Shown here: piece after piece, positions 20,001-29,828 of the stretch
Layout of the letters: each line of letters opens with the position of its first letter
How positions within the stretch are numbered: the stretch's first letter is position 1
Assembly: GCA_900074725.1 (NCBI GenBank)
Contig: LT598456.1
Coordinates: 999,488-1,063,487, forward strand
Direction of reading: 5' to 3'
DNA: 64,000 nt
DNA from: Lachancea dasiensis
Taxonomy: Eukaryota; Ascomycota; Saccharomycetes; Saccharomycetales; Saccharomycetaceae
Program-made: the position numbers and the translations under genes
Notes under the pieces: model-generated
Database searches by the model: none
Told to the model about the DNA's origin: nothing
Seen by the model: only the letters and a program-made list of their open reading frames with translations

Positions 20001-20324
20001 GCGGAGGATTCTCAAACTTCGTCCGAGGACGAAGAAGACGCTCTTCAGGCCCGTCTCAACCGCTTTTTCCAGCAGAGACAGAATTTCCGCAACGACAAGA
20101 TGCTTCTGTTCTTCTGGCTGCCACTAACCATCGTCCTGCTATCCTCATTCCTGTTATTTGAGTTCGGCAACGACGGCAATACCATCCACCATTGGTCTAA
20201 GCAGGTGTCAGAATACCTGAGGGTCGGGTTGGCCAACGTTATGTTAGGTAATGAACGAGTGAAGGGCGCTTTCAAGGACTCATTTCACAGTCTCCAAGTA
20301 GGGATAGTCGATGGTTCCAGCTAG
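17013..20324 (+). CDS. MGA2: ER-membrane-bound transcription factor, Mga2/Spt23 orthologue
   Basis: 1103 residues. S. cerevisiae Mga2 and Spt23 are duplicates; this genome block has one gene at the merged position. They are tail-anchored ER precursors that sense membrane lipid packing, are ubiquitinated by Rsp5, clipped by the proteasome, and activate OLE1. Visible: an IPT/TIG domain at about 520-605 (PYINRVIPAQGPVKGG onward), two ankyrin repeats at about 702-775 (GQTLLHLACLKGY, GLYPLHFACLNGD), an acidic region at about 850-880, the Rsp5-binding LPKY motif near 951, and one membrane helix at about 1029-1048 (MLLFFWLPLTIVLL). The first half is much richer in GC than the second, and a ggacca repeat at 17231-17262 encodes a DQ run. 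Two adjacent ATGs (17013, 17016) are possible starts. Confidence 0.95.
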   Translation: MMETELLEDFLLAGAGTDAASYSLDDVDKQRDEDLFSAFINTDMLQQQHYDTPAASNYTVLAGRGDGDGDMDLDQDQDQDQDQDPDPEARHAESSTKKSISPLDPLPTMLTAPPNPAERLVDHALEFGRSKPIQSAYLNAADFLNLPDQALPYRLEVGGMPVTSRVETQIKLELAISPPPPEGLVHLPSDCITKHKWHLAEDITTYQPEVQHQMLYVEAFLICASNGKPTYVCSRCVKREQRRASRRKSGLCDNLLWCNNENRRAVVFNSRQVFAIKDHQCDEVAKRFDLSTRVVCYCRHHKEPEGFKILFVLRNARQEVLAKTVTGPIMIMDKKSSSAKDSGAQTTGSAGDSASAGAFDATDGEHSERSEIPHLTSTSDLENFKSEHDLVSLALPKSQHMLSPTSLGGESSETLGGASAAAAAPVANANTSPYARRQGAKRKRSSPDFRSHGYNSVLYPGSNPNFTFHDFVKPLPPVQLGKSLSTSSSNQSLSQLQQAPAPVSSSLGVGPSIDAQQRSLPYINRVIPAQGPVKGGIEVTLLGSHFKPGMIVKFGENKALSTQCWSESTMVTYLPPSCKSGEVLVTVFDKEDEQHLDLLGPMSNSKATFTYVDDTDRQLIELALQIVGLKMNGKLEDARNIAKRIVGHDSGPSNNSPDSIAANGSQNNYSTGHGQVMFSDESLLLRVVKLLNSSSNLSMCDEEGQTLLHLACLKGYFQLASTLVRKGARVDAKDSFGLYPLHFACLNGDARIIRLLVQCKAAIHVEAMNGATPRELFINNHDTDDERYEDYLNEVLDVLDIDFSTEEQSTFMGRKLSDSSFQSSVLDAGSLASLNDNFQVHISKMTEDRLSDDDGDLDDYEEDGDEGLLQDDEDYVISDDASENSGSGNSTKSYNPNGGSTQGNNDRSTLPDLSPAVSTAIGSGNGNRRASHDANTTESSIWNRMLTALNDELPKYEDLFPTSGKEKHTHQVNREHTHALESSPGPDSLSAITSSAAEDSQTSSEDEEDALQARLNRFFQQRQNFRNDKMLLFFWLPLTIVLLSSFLLFEFGNDGNTIHHWSKQVSEYLRVGLANVMLGNERVKGAFKDSFHSLQVGIVDGSS

Positions 20325-20365
20325 CGGAAGAAAGTATCTCGTCGACTGCCAGCCACCACCCACCA

Positions 20366-20414
20366 ACACACACACACACACACACACAAACATATATATA
20401 TATATATATATATA
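20366..20414. repeat. (AC)n-(AT)n microsatellite
   Basis: About 11 AC units (20366-20388) are followed by about 11 AT units (20392-20414) in the 310-bp gap between MGA2/SPT23 and MAK11. It begins about 40 bp after the MGA2 stop, so it probably lies in the 3' region. Confidence 0.9.
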
Positions 20415-20634
20415 GTTTGCTATGTAGTTCACGATTTATGCATTATTTGGAGTTCAAATCATAAAGCCAGCGGCCAGAAACCGACAGCTGCTGACTAGTT
20501 TTTAGTCGTGTGTGATCTTTATAATGTGACATTGCATAAGCTTATGTACAATATATATTGAAAAATTTCGATGCGATGAGATGAACTTCCCACTTCTCAA
20601 GTTATCTATTTTTAAAGACTAACATCCATCAAAC

Positions 20635-21843
20635 ATGTCCCAGAATCAGTTTCGGATTGTTGTGGGATCGTACGAGCACAATTTACTTTGCTTGTCCTTG
20701 AATCTGTCTCTAGAGACACCGTTGTTTACACCAATTTTCCATTTCCAAGCACACGCTCTGAGTGTCAAATGTCTAGACATATCCAAGCGATACCTGGTTT
20801 CTGGCTCGAATGATGAGCATATTCGGATCTACGACCTGCAAAAACGTAAGGAGCTCGGAAATCTAATGAGCCACCAGGGTTCCATAACAACTTTGAAATT
20901 TTCCAGAGGAACAAAACTCGCAGGGCCAGAGGTCAACGGCCCGGCTGAAACGAGCGTGGGTACCGGAAATAGCAAGTGGCTTTTGTCGTCTTCGGAGGAC
21001 CACAACCTTGTTGTATGGAGGGTCAAGGACTGGGAAAATTTCGGAACTTTGAAGGGCCATCTGGGTCGCATCAATGATTTCGATATTCATCCGTCCAACA
21101 GAATAGCCATTAGCGTTAGCGAAGACCATTCCATTAGACTTTGGAATTTGATGACTATGAAGAAAGCCGGAGTATTGAAGCTAAAGAAATACAACCAGAA
21201 CGGTCAAGTTGTGCGATGGTGCGGTAGCGACGGCGAGTTTTTTGCCGTTGCTCTGTCCAACAAAGTTCTGCTTTACAGAACGGCCACTGCTAAGGTGTTC
21301 CGCGAAATAGACACAGGGAGATCGGCCATAATGCACATGGAGATAGAGAAGATAGACGGCGAGGATCACGCTGTGGTCGGGTTGGGAAATGGCTCTGTGG
21401 CCATGTATTCACTTCAAAAAGTGTACACAGAAGAGGACAGCCCGGAAAGTAAAGAACTCAACGTCTCTCCAGACCTCACCTTGCAAGGTCACACTACTCG
21501 TATCAAAGATTTCAAATTTTACACTAATGAATTTGGACAATACTTAGTTACTATTAGTTCTGACGGTAAGATTGTGGTGTGGGATATGGCCACCAAAGAT
21601 CAGCTAGCCATCTTTGAATGTGGTGAGAGATTGAATTGCTTAGCTCTATGCGATGAAACGATTGAAAAGTTTGAGACTATGAAGAAAAGAGATCTCGAAG
21701 AAGCTGAACTGGGGGAGCAAAGTGAGGCTGAGGAAGATCCTGAGAAGTTGAAGCAAATAATGCTGGGCTCTAAATCTACCAAGAAGAGCAAGAAGAGCAA
21801 AAAGCGGGCCAAGAACAAAAAAGTAGAGATTCAATTGGAGTAG
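20635..21843 (+). CDS. MAK11: 60S ribosome assembly WD40 protein Mak11
   Basis: 402 residues of WD40 repeats (for example YLVSGSNDEHIRIYDL, LLSSSEDHNLVVWRV, AISVSEDHSIRLWNL, YLVTISSDGKIVVWDM), ending in an acidic stretch and a lysine-rich tail (KKSKKSKKRAKNKK) typical of nucleolar proteins. S. cerevisiae Mak11 (468 aa) is an essential 60S assembly factor. Position beside the MGA2/SPT23 orthologue matches YKL020C-YKL021C. Confidence 0.93.
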   Translation: MSQNQFRIVVGSYEHNLLCLSLNLSLETPLFTPIFHFQAHALSVKCLDISKRYLVSGSNDEHIRIYDLQKRKELGNLMSHQGSITTLKFSRGTKLAGPEVNGPAETSVGTGNSKWLLSSSEDHNLVVWRVKDWENFGTLKGHLGRINDFDIHPSNRIAISVSEDHSIRLWNLMTMKKAGVLKLKKYNQNGQVVRWCGSDGEFFAVALSNKVLLYRTATAKVFREIDTGRSAIMHMEIEKIDGEDHAVVGLGNGSVAMYSLQKVYTEEDSPESKELNVSPDLTLQGHTTRIKDFKFYTNEFGQYLVTISSDGKIVVWDMATKDQLAIFECGERLNCLALCDETIEKFETMKKRDLEEAELGEQSEAEEDPEKLKQIMLGSKSTKKSKKSKKRAKNKKVEIQLE

Positions 21844-21993
21844 CGAAAGAGGAAAGGCAAGATCATCAACATGCTAGTTAGCATCCTGTGTAATTTACAA
21901 TCTGATTTATATTTTGCATATCGTGTATAGAATTTATGAAGGACGCGAAAACTTAAATTTCATCAACGAAAAGACCTTCCAGCAGTCCCTAAA

Positions 21994-23187
<1,194 letters not shown>

Positions 23188-23256
23188 CTAGTATTCGATT
23201 ATTGGGCCATTTTATACCAACTGGCCTGGTCCCTGCCGGGCTTCCTCACTTTTTAT

Positions 23257-23263
23257 TGAGTCA
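23257..23263. promoter_or_regulatory. Gcn4 site of LYS1
   Basis: A perfect TGAGTCA, 142 bp upstream of the LYS1 ATG. Fits general amino acid control of lysine biosynthesis. Confidence 0.65.
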
Positions 23264-23312
23264 CGTCCATGCTTATTCCATAGGAAATTTCCTTCCAAAC
23301 ATGGGCCAAAAT

Positions 23313-23321
23313 TCCATCGGA
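23313..23321. promoter_or_regulatory. Lys14 site (UAS-LYS) of LYS1
   Basis: TCCATCGGA matches the Lys14 consensus TCCRNYGGA, about 200 bp upstream of LYS1. A one-mismatch relative, TCCATAGGA, lies at 23277-23285. Confidence 0.6.
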
Positions 23322-23999
23322 AAAAAAAGGACAGGTTAATCGCTGACCAGCTTCAAATGGGACAACGACCTTGGAAGGCCCCCGCTGACACTTACATGCT
23401 TGAAAGTTCGCCTAACTCAAAGTATTCAGTGGTGAGCTATTTCTTCACCAATTCAGTGTGTCATAGCCCAAAATTCCACTGGTTCTTACGCGCATAAAAA
23501 CTCCAGAAACTCATATTCATGTCAAAGTGTCCGCTAAGAGTCAAACACTATTCGTGACCGGGTAGCCTGGGTATTGTCACATTTTTATTCCCAGAACCCT
23601 GAATGTTAACAGCGCTGTTCTATCGAAGATTTTCGATTCTAACACGCCTGCAGTTCAAAACTCTCCAGCACTCAACTTACCCACTATCTTAGCAAACCTG
23701 GCGGTCATTCACCTAGGGAACTATTGATGACAGAGCACACGCATATGCTCGGGCCTTGCGACACCTCAAATTTCAGCATTGGAAGATGAACACTCTCGAA
23801 ATGCTGTGGGAATCAAAAGCCGTATTCATCCGTCGCTTGTCCACAGTGTATCGTTATCGATGTAGCTGTAAGATGAAAAAGCGAATGGGGTGGAAGAAGA
23901 AGGAGAATGAGATAATGAAGATGATGAAGATGATGGATATTTGAATTAGACGCCCAGCATTTATTTAATGATTTGTCCATCTTCGTGTAACATGATACG

Positions 24000-26264
24000 A
24001 TGTTTAAATCAACTTTGTACCAAGGTCTAATCATGACATGGGCCAATGATCACCAGATTCCAAGCAAGTTGAGGCCCGTCGAGAGCATGTCTCGCGGGAA
24101 CACACCATCGCAGCACAATTCTACACTAGCCATTTCTCCTCTTGTCGGAAGCAGGTCGATACAAGTGCCTCCGAGCCAGCAGCAACCGAGGAGTGGCATC
24201 GCACAAAATACAGGTACTCGGCACTGGAGCGGGAGTCACAGAGCAGCGCAGACTCCGTATCACTCGGTCACTTATAGTCCTTTGGTGCAGAAAATCCAAA
24301 GTAATGCATCTCTGGCGACGCCGGCGCCTGCTAAGGACTACAATGGTGGATCAACAGCGGGACTGTTGGCTTCGATGACCAAGAACGGGCTGTTTGGGCC
24401 GACTGTACCTTCGATCCTGCGCAGAGTGAGTGCGGCCACGGGTTCTAAAGGCTCCAAGAATGCTTCGGGTGGACTAGAAACCGAGGAATTACTTGACGAG
24501 AACCAAGCTTCAAACACTATCGATATTGCACAACTGCCAGCTGCAGAAAAACTGCGATTGTGGCGGCACGACTCATTGATGCAGCACCAGTACCGCACGG
24601 CTGAGTATATTGGCGACAAGGTTTATGCCATGACAGGAGACCCGAATGACGCATTTTGGCTGGCCCAGGTGTACTATAATAGCGGATCTTACGTTCGGGC
24701 TGTGGAACTGCTGTCTCATAACAACCTGGATACCTCCAGCGTTATGTGCCGATATCTCATGGCGCTTTGCTTGCTGCAGCTGAAAAAGTATGAAGAGGCG
24801 CTTGATATTGTTGGAGAGACGAATCCTTTCCAAGACCCGCTTGGAAACCATGTTAAGAATCAGGATGGTGGCATAAAGCTGGAGTCATCCATGTGTTACA
24901 TACGTGGCAAAATATTCGCAGCTTTAAACAACTTTGACAAAGCTAAGGAGTCGTTGAAAGAAGCACTACAGGTGGACGTCAAGAATTTTGAGGCTTTTGA
25001 CGAACTAGTGTCTAAGAATCTGTTGACGCCCAATGAAGAATGGACTTTTTTGGCAACACTGGACTTTTCCGATTTAGACGACAATGAAGAGTTCATCAGG
25101 TCATTATACACCTCCAGACTATCCAAATATCTTAACTTGGACGAGGTGCGCAAGGCTCAAAATTTCCTAATTGATGAGTATAAACTTCATGATAACACCG
25201 ATGTGATCCATAGTAGCGTGGACACTCTTTTTACACAGTGCAAATTCTCAGATTGTCTCAAATTATGTGAGGAAGCTCTGGAACATGATGAATTCAATTT
25301 TTCAATTCTACCAACTTACATTTCATGTTTATACGAACTCGGAGGGAAAAACAAACTTTTTTTAATCTCTCACAAGCTAGCCGAGAACTTCCCTAAGCAT
25401 CCAATAACTTGGTTTGGCGTTGGTGCTTATTACATGTGTACCAACAAAATATCCGAGGCCAGAAAATATTTTTCGAAGGCGTCCATCCTCGATCCTACCT
25501 TTAGCCAGGCCTGGATAGGTTTTGCTCATACGTACGCAGTGGAGGGAGAGCATGAACAGGCGATATCGGCATACTCTACGGCCTCGAGGTTTTTTCCAGG
25601 AAGTCATTTACCTAACTTATTTTTGGGAATGCAATACTTGCTGATGGGTGCATTGCCATTGGCCGAAGAGTATTTCGTATTAGCATATGACGTTTGTCCG
25701 TATGATCCGCTATTACTCAATGAAATGGGGGTATTATATTTCAAGAAAAATGACTATGTCAAAGCCAAGAGATATCTGAAAAAGGCTTGGGAAGCCATCA
25801 AAGTTTTAGACTCGGAGTCAAAATCGTGGGTATCCATCCACACGAACTTAGCGCATTCCTATCGGAAGTTGGGAGAGAATGAACGAGCTGTCAAATGCTT
25901 CAAGCTTGTTTTGGAAACTGCGGGGAAGGATACTGACACACTTTGTGCCCTGGGTTACGTTTATCTCGTGATGAATCGAATTGGGAAGGCCGTTGACGCT
26001 TTGCATGGCTCGCTCGCTCTGTGTCCTTCCAACCAAACAGCTCACGCCTTGTTGAAGCAGGCTTTAGATGTGAACTTATCGACAGTACTGGATGAGAGCC
26101 ACCCGCTTGTTGTTAGTTCCAAAATTCAAGAGCAAGGTTCTGTCATGTCCCGAAAACGAGCTGCTAATAAATTAGACGTCCACACTATGGCCAAAAAACT
26201 GAAGCAGGGGCAAATTTCGTCCGAAGACGAAGGTGTCGATGAAGATTCAATGGACTTGGAGTAA
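24000..26264 (+). CDS. CDC16: Anaphase-promoting complex TPR subunit Cdc16
   Basis: 754 residues (840 in S. cerevisiae). A low-complexity N-terminus with motifs shared with the yeast protein (QHNSTLA, SPLVQKIQSNA, LLASMTKNGLFG) is followed from about residue 185 by tetratricopeptide repeats (for example AFWLAQVYYNSGSYVRAVEL, WIGFAHTYAVEGEHEQAISA). Cdc16 is an essential scaffold of the APC/C. The first ATG (24000) may not be the true one: ATGs at codons 12 and 30 precede the conserved part equally well. Convergent with the YKL023W homologue as in S. cerevisiae. Confidence 0.95.
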   Translation: MFKSTLYQGLIMTWANDHQIPSKLRPVESMSRGNTPSQHNSTLAISPLVGSRSIQVPPSQQQPRSGIAQNTGTRHWSGSHRAAQTPYHSVTYSPLVQKIQSNASLATPAPAKDYNGGSTAGLLASMTKNGLFGPTVPSILRRVSAATGSKGSKNASGGLETEELLDENQASNTIDIAQLPAAEKLRLWRHDSLMQHQYRTAEYIGDKVYAMTGDPNDAFWLAQVYYNSGSYVRAVELLSHNNLDTSSVMCRYLMALCLLQLKKYEEALDIVGETNPFQDPLGNHVKNQDGGIKLESSMCYIRGKIFAALNNFDKAKESLKEALQVDVKNFEAFDELVSKNLLTPNEEWTFLATLDFSDLDDNEEFIRSLYTSRLSKYLNLDEVRKAQNFLIDEYKLHDNTDVIHSSVDTLFTQCKFSDCLKLCEEALEHDEFNFSILPTYISCLYELGGKNKLFLISHKLAENFPKHPITWFGVGAYYMCTNKISEARKYFSKASILDPTFSQAWIGFAHTYAVEGEHEQAISAYSTASRFFPGSHLPNLFLGMQYLLMGALPLAEEYFVLAYDVCPYDPLLLNEMGVLYFKKNDYVKAKRYLKKAWEAIKVLDSESKSWVSIHTNLAHSYRKLGENERAVKCFKLVLETAGKDTDTLCALGYVYLVMNRIGKAVDALHGSLALCPSNQTAHALLKQALDVNLSTVLDESHPLVVSSKIQEQGSVMSRKRAANKLDVHTMAKKLKQGQISSEDEGVDEDSMDLE

Positions 26265-26341
26265 ATGCATGTGATAAATTTATGGCCTCTGACGGTTCCA
26301 GCGTTGATAACGCTCTATAGATATTAAAATTTTTTTCAAAT

Positions 26342-27229
26342 CTACGTTTGAGCAACTGATACAAGTGGTTCTTTGGTTGAGGAACCTTTTTTCTGCTTTC
26401 TCCTGGTACTGGGCGAAGATGAACGCTTGGGCTTCTCATTTGTATCTTGTTTAGAGAGTTTTTCGACCTCATTCTTGGATGTAGAAGCACCTGATATTTT
26501 CTTCCGCCCTTTCCGAGATTTGTTTTTAAGTTTGGGGTCTATAGTTCTGTTATCGTGCGTGGCTCCTCCACTGACCCTCGAATTTCGTAGGTTGTTGATC
26601 GCGGCATCCTTTTCATTAGTTTTCTTTCTTGGTGATATCATGGCGGATTTTTCTCCAGCCGGTCGACTCGCTTGAGTGGGCCAGCTATGTTTCGTTAAAT
26701 CATCCTTTCCAGCTACATTGGAACTTTTCTGGTGCTGCTTGGAATGCTTCTTTCTACCCTTTGGAAGTTTAGGGTTGGGATCTGAGGATAAGTCGTTCAA
26801 TGAAAAGTTGAATAGAAAACTCTCGTCTTGGGCAATTGATTCGTATATTTGAAGATCCGCGTCCTCGCTAGCTTCGATCATATTATTTGCCTTGCCCCTA
26901 GGTTTCTTTTTACTCCTTGCCGTAGGCTTATGATTTGCTTGACTCGCCATCTTCGAAGTGCCGGTCCCAAGTTGCGTCTGCCCACCATCACTCAGTATGA
27001 GATCAAAGAGTTCCTCAATCGTGCCATCAATTTGACTAGCTAGTGACTTAGCCCTCTTCTTGTTTGCTTTTGACTTCTGGCGTGGTGTCTTCTTCGTCTT
27101 CTTCATGGAGTAGTCCCCGCTGCTGCAATCTTTTTGGACTAACCACTTCGAATTTAGATACTCATTACTCTCTATAGGTATTTCAATGTCATTCTCCAGC
27201 AGAAAATCTACCAAAAGTCCGTCGTTCAT
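26342..27229 (-). CDS. SKA1: YKL023W (Ska1) homologue
   Basis: A 295-residue very basic, low-complexity protein rich in K, S and R. The N-terminal residues (LLVDFLLENDIEIP, SNEYLNSKWLVQ) and a central IDGTIEELFDLILSDG segment look folded; the rest is probably disordered. It sits convergent with CDC16 and upstream of URA6, which is the position of S. cerevisiae YKL023W (277 aa). YKL023W has been described as Ska1, a factor associated with the Ski complex in 3'-5' mRNA decay. The assignment rests mostly on synteny, since such sequences diverge fast. Confidence 0.75.
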   Translation of the reverse strand: MNDGLLVDFLLENDIEIPIESNEYLNSKWLVQKDCSSGDYSMKKTKKTPRQKSKANKKRAKSLASQIDGTIEELFDLILSDGGQTQLGTGTSKMASQANHKPTARSKKKPRGKANNMIEASEDADLQIYESIAQDESFLFNFSLNDLSSDPNPKLPKGRKKHSKQHQKSSNVAGKDDLTKHSWPTQASRPAGEKSAMISPRKKTNEKDAAINNLRNSRVSGGATHDNRTIDPKLKNKSRKGRKKISGASTSKNEVEKLSKQDTNEKPKRSSSPSTRRKQKKGSSTKEPLVSVAQT

Positions 27230-27481
27230 CCTTGTTTTACTTGAGACTTAACTGTGAGTTACACGATACGTTGGAAGGACATTTAATTACATGCAGTATT
27301 GTACTATTTAACTTACAAGAAAGTACGTAAGAGAAATGTGGAAGGGTTAGCTGTGTTCTACCAAACACATTTGACATAAGACTTGCAGTCACTTTTGTTA
27401 CATATTCTAGATATGTAGGTATCTCATCTAGCAGCTTTCACTTGTATTACGATTATATGTCATCTGCATCCCATCTACAAC

Positions 27482-28351
27482 TCAGTTGCCTATTTTATCC
27501 TTTACGGCAGCCTTAACTTGATCGTAGACCTGCTCGACGGTATGATCGCAGCTTACTGTAACTACTTTGTCTTGCGACTCAAAGTAATTTACAACCGGCA
27601 TGCTGGTCTCAATAAATGTCGCAAATCTCTTCTTGATCGATTCCACATTGTCGTCACTTCTGCCACTGGTCTTACCACGCTCCACTAGACGCTTGAGCAT
27701 GACTTTTTCAGGGCAGTCGAAGAAAAGCGTAAATTTGCTGGGCACAATTTGTTCCTCGAAAGTAAGAGCTTGGTCCATTTTTCTGGGAAATCCATCCACT
27801 AAAAATCTCTTTTTCCCCAAATCGTAATTTTCACGGATGGCTTGCTTGAGAAGGGCGACGGTCACTTCCTGAGGCACAATTTTTCCTTCCTTGATGTGGT
27901 GCCTGATCATATCTCCGTATTTAGAACCCTCGCGGTTTTGCTCGGCACGTAACAGGTCACCAGCGGAGAGATGCACAAATTGGTGATCGCGTACCAAGTT
28001 AGCACACTGGGTTCCCTTTCCAGCACCAGGACCCCCAAGGACAAAGATGACAGAAACATCTTTGGGTGAAAATGCCGGACCCTGCGAAGACGTTTGTTGA
28101 GATTGGCTGGAGCTATCTTTTTCCACATACTCGACGGGGCCATTCTTTTGATATGAAATCGATGCAATGGTCGAGCCCACAGCTAAAGCCCCTAAGAGAG
28201 CTAAAATCTTGCCTCTGTGGCTGGAACTGGGGCCAGAACTGCCGTTTGAAGAATACAGGCGTTTGGAAAGCAGTGCACACGAATTAGAAGCTTTCAAACG
28301 GCTCGCATTAATGGAACAGCGGAATGTAGATCTGAGCACTGGGCTGAGCAT
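27482..28351 (-). CDS. URA6: UMP/CMP (uridylate) kinase with mitochondrial-type N-terminal extension
   Basis: 289 residues. The C-terminal ~200 residues match S. cerevisiae Ura6 (204 aa), which phosphorylates UMP to UDP: P-loop GGPGAGKGT near 105-113, LSAGDLLRAEQ, VDGFPRKMDQA, and the lid arginines of ERGKTSGRSDDN. The extra ~85 residues start with an Arg/Ser-rich stretch free of acidic residues (1-37, ending KRLYSS), then a hydrophobic helix (about 46-67, KILALLGALAVGSTIASISY), then a Ser/Gln linker. This looks like a bipartite presequence of an inner-membrane-anchored protein facing the intermembrane space. There is no Met between residue 1 and the region after the P-loop, so a short AUG-started cytosolic form is not encoded. 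Next to the SKA1 and IRC24 homologues, as expected for YKL024C in the merged order. Confidence 0.93.
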   Translation of the reverse strand: MLSPVLRSTFRCSINASRLKASNSCALLSKRLYSSNGSSGPSSSHRGKILALLGALAVGSTIASISYQKNGPVEYVEKDSSSQSQQTSSQGPAFSPKDVSVIFVLGGPGAGKGTQCANLVRDHQFVHLSAGDLLRAEQNREGSKYGDMIRHHIKEGKIVPQEVTVALLKQAIRENYDLGKKRFLVDGFPRKMDQALTFEEQIVPSKFTLFFDCPEKVMLKRLVERGKTSGRSDDNVESIKKRFATFIETSMPVVNYFESQDKVVTVSCDHTVEQVYDQVKAAVKDKIGN

Positions 28352-28750
28352 TTCAAGGTAATTTCACTTCAAGATGCCATGTTCAAATCGTGATGTGAAC
28401 CAAACCAAATTCTCATAGGTGTAAACACATTCAAGACTAAATATCACTCGATACGCAATCACCAGAAGGTATTTGACCTCTGCTATAAACAGCGATGGCC
28501 GACACATCTAAAGTCCCCCAGGTTCTATTAGCTCGTTGAAATTACTCACTTGCGCTAGACAATGCGACCAAGCCATCTTCAACCAGTAGGTTAGCATCAG
28601 CCGATTAGTTAGCTAACTCATGCGCTGAAAACTCCGAATCAATCGGTGGCTCTGTTTTAGGAAGCACTATGTTGAACGAAAAGCGTGAAATTTCATCGTT
28701 TTTACGAGTGGTATGTCACTGCTTTATAAATTTGCTTCCGAATTCGTGTT
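28352..28750. other. Intergenic, URA6 promoter
   Basis: 399 bp between the end of the short-chain dehydrogenase gene and the URA6 start, both on the minus strand. No gene or strong site recognised. Confidence 0.5.
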
Positions 28751-29586
28751 TCAAGAATACCGGGCAAGTAACGCATCATTGTACCGGAGGTATTTCCCAT
28801 TTATTTCCGATACAATACCGTCTATAGCCAGATTAGCATAGATCTCGGCAGGTACCTCAGGTTCCAACAGTTCACCGTTGGTATGAAGATCCGTAAACCG
28901 TTTAAGGGCTTCTGAAGTCATATTTCCCGGCCCCAAAGTTTCGCGGATGTCCGTTTGCATCTGCGTGTTCACCACTCCCGGTGCAACAGCAACGGTGTGG
29001 ACATTGGGTTCTTCGGAGGCCAGTGACATTGCAAAGTGGTTCAACGCCGCTTTAGAAGCACCATAGGCGCCCCATGCAAACTATACGAATTTTGAGTTAG
29101 TAGGTGTAACGTTTCGAAAAAAACAGCTTGGAATCTCGATCCGCCCAAATCACATACGTATGGCTTTACACTCGCACCTGAACTAACTAAGATCACGTCC
29201 CCCTGTGAAGAGTTCTTCAACTGAGGTAAAGTTCGTGTCACTAGCGACACCACGCTGAAGAAGTTTACATCAAACAGTCTCTTCCACTCCTCAGTATTCG
29301 CACAGCCCACTTCTTTAACAGGTGACAGTACTCCCGCATTAGCTATCAGTGCGTCAATACCGGTTTCCTGAGAGTCGATAAACTGTCCGATAGCTTCTAC
29401 ATCCGTTATATCCGCGCACAGATAATCGAACCTTGACCCAAATTGCTCCTTTAGCGTCTTTAAATCCACCAGTGTTCTTGCAATACCCAAAACCTTGACA
29501 TTATCGCCTCCCTTCTCGAAGATTTTCTCAACAATCGCTTTTCCTATACCCTTAGAAGCCCCAGTGACTAGAATAGTTTTAACCAT
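28751..29586 (-). CDS. Short-chain dehydrogenase, YIR035C/IRC24/YIR036C family, predicted intron
   Basis: Predicted minus-strand join of 29586-29158 and 29080-28751, 252 residues (S. cerevisiae YIR035C 254, Irc24 263). The intron is 77 nt with donor GTATGT (29157-29152), a perfect TACTAAC (29102-29096) and acceptor TAG (29083-29081). Splicing restores the conserved block: VSSGASVKPY ends exon 1 and FAWGAYGASKAALNHFA begins exon 2. Other family features: TGASKGIG (8-15), IANAG (81-85), serine near 135-136, Y149-xxx-K153. Family members are NADP(H)-dependent carbonyl reductases (benzil reductase type). The start is the Met of MVKTILVTG; the 13 codons before it look non-coding. It is divergent from PAN3. 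Confidence 0.92.
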
Positions 29587-29828
29587 TTGTTTTCTGTAAC
29601 AATTACACAAAAAGCAGTATTCCAATCAATTTCCTTACAGATATCTCTATTTCGAGCTAGTTCAGCTTTTCTGATCCACTCTGTCGTTTGTTTTAGAGTT
29701 TGTCTTCAGTGTTCCAGTTAGACATTAATTTCAATAATAATAAATATATGTCAGATACCTTCATTAACTGGCAATACAACAAAGGGCAATCGTCCAAACC
29801 TGCGAAAGACCTTCCCTGAATAGTAGCC

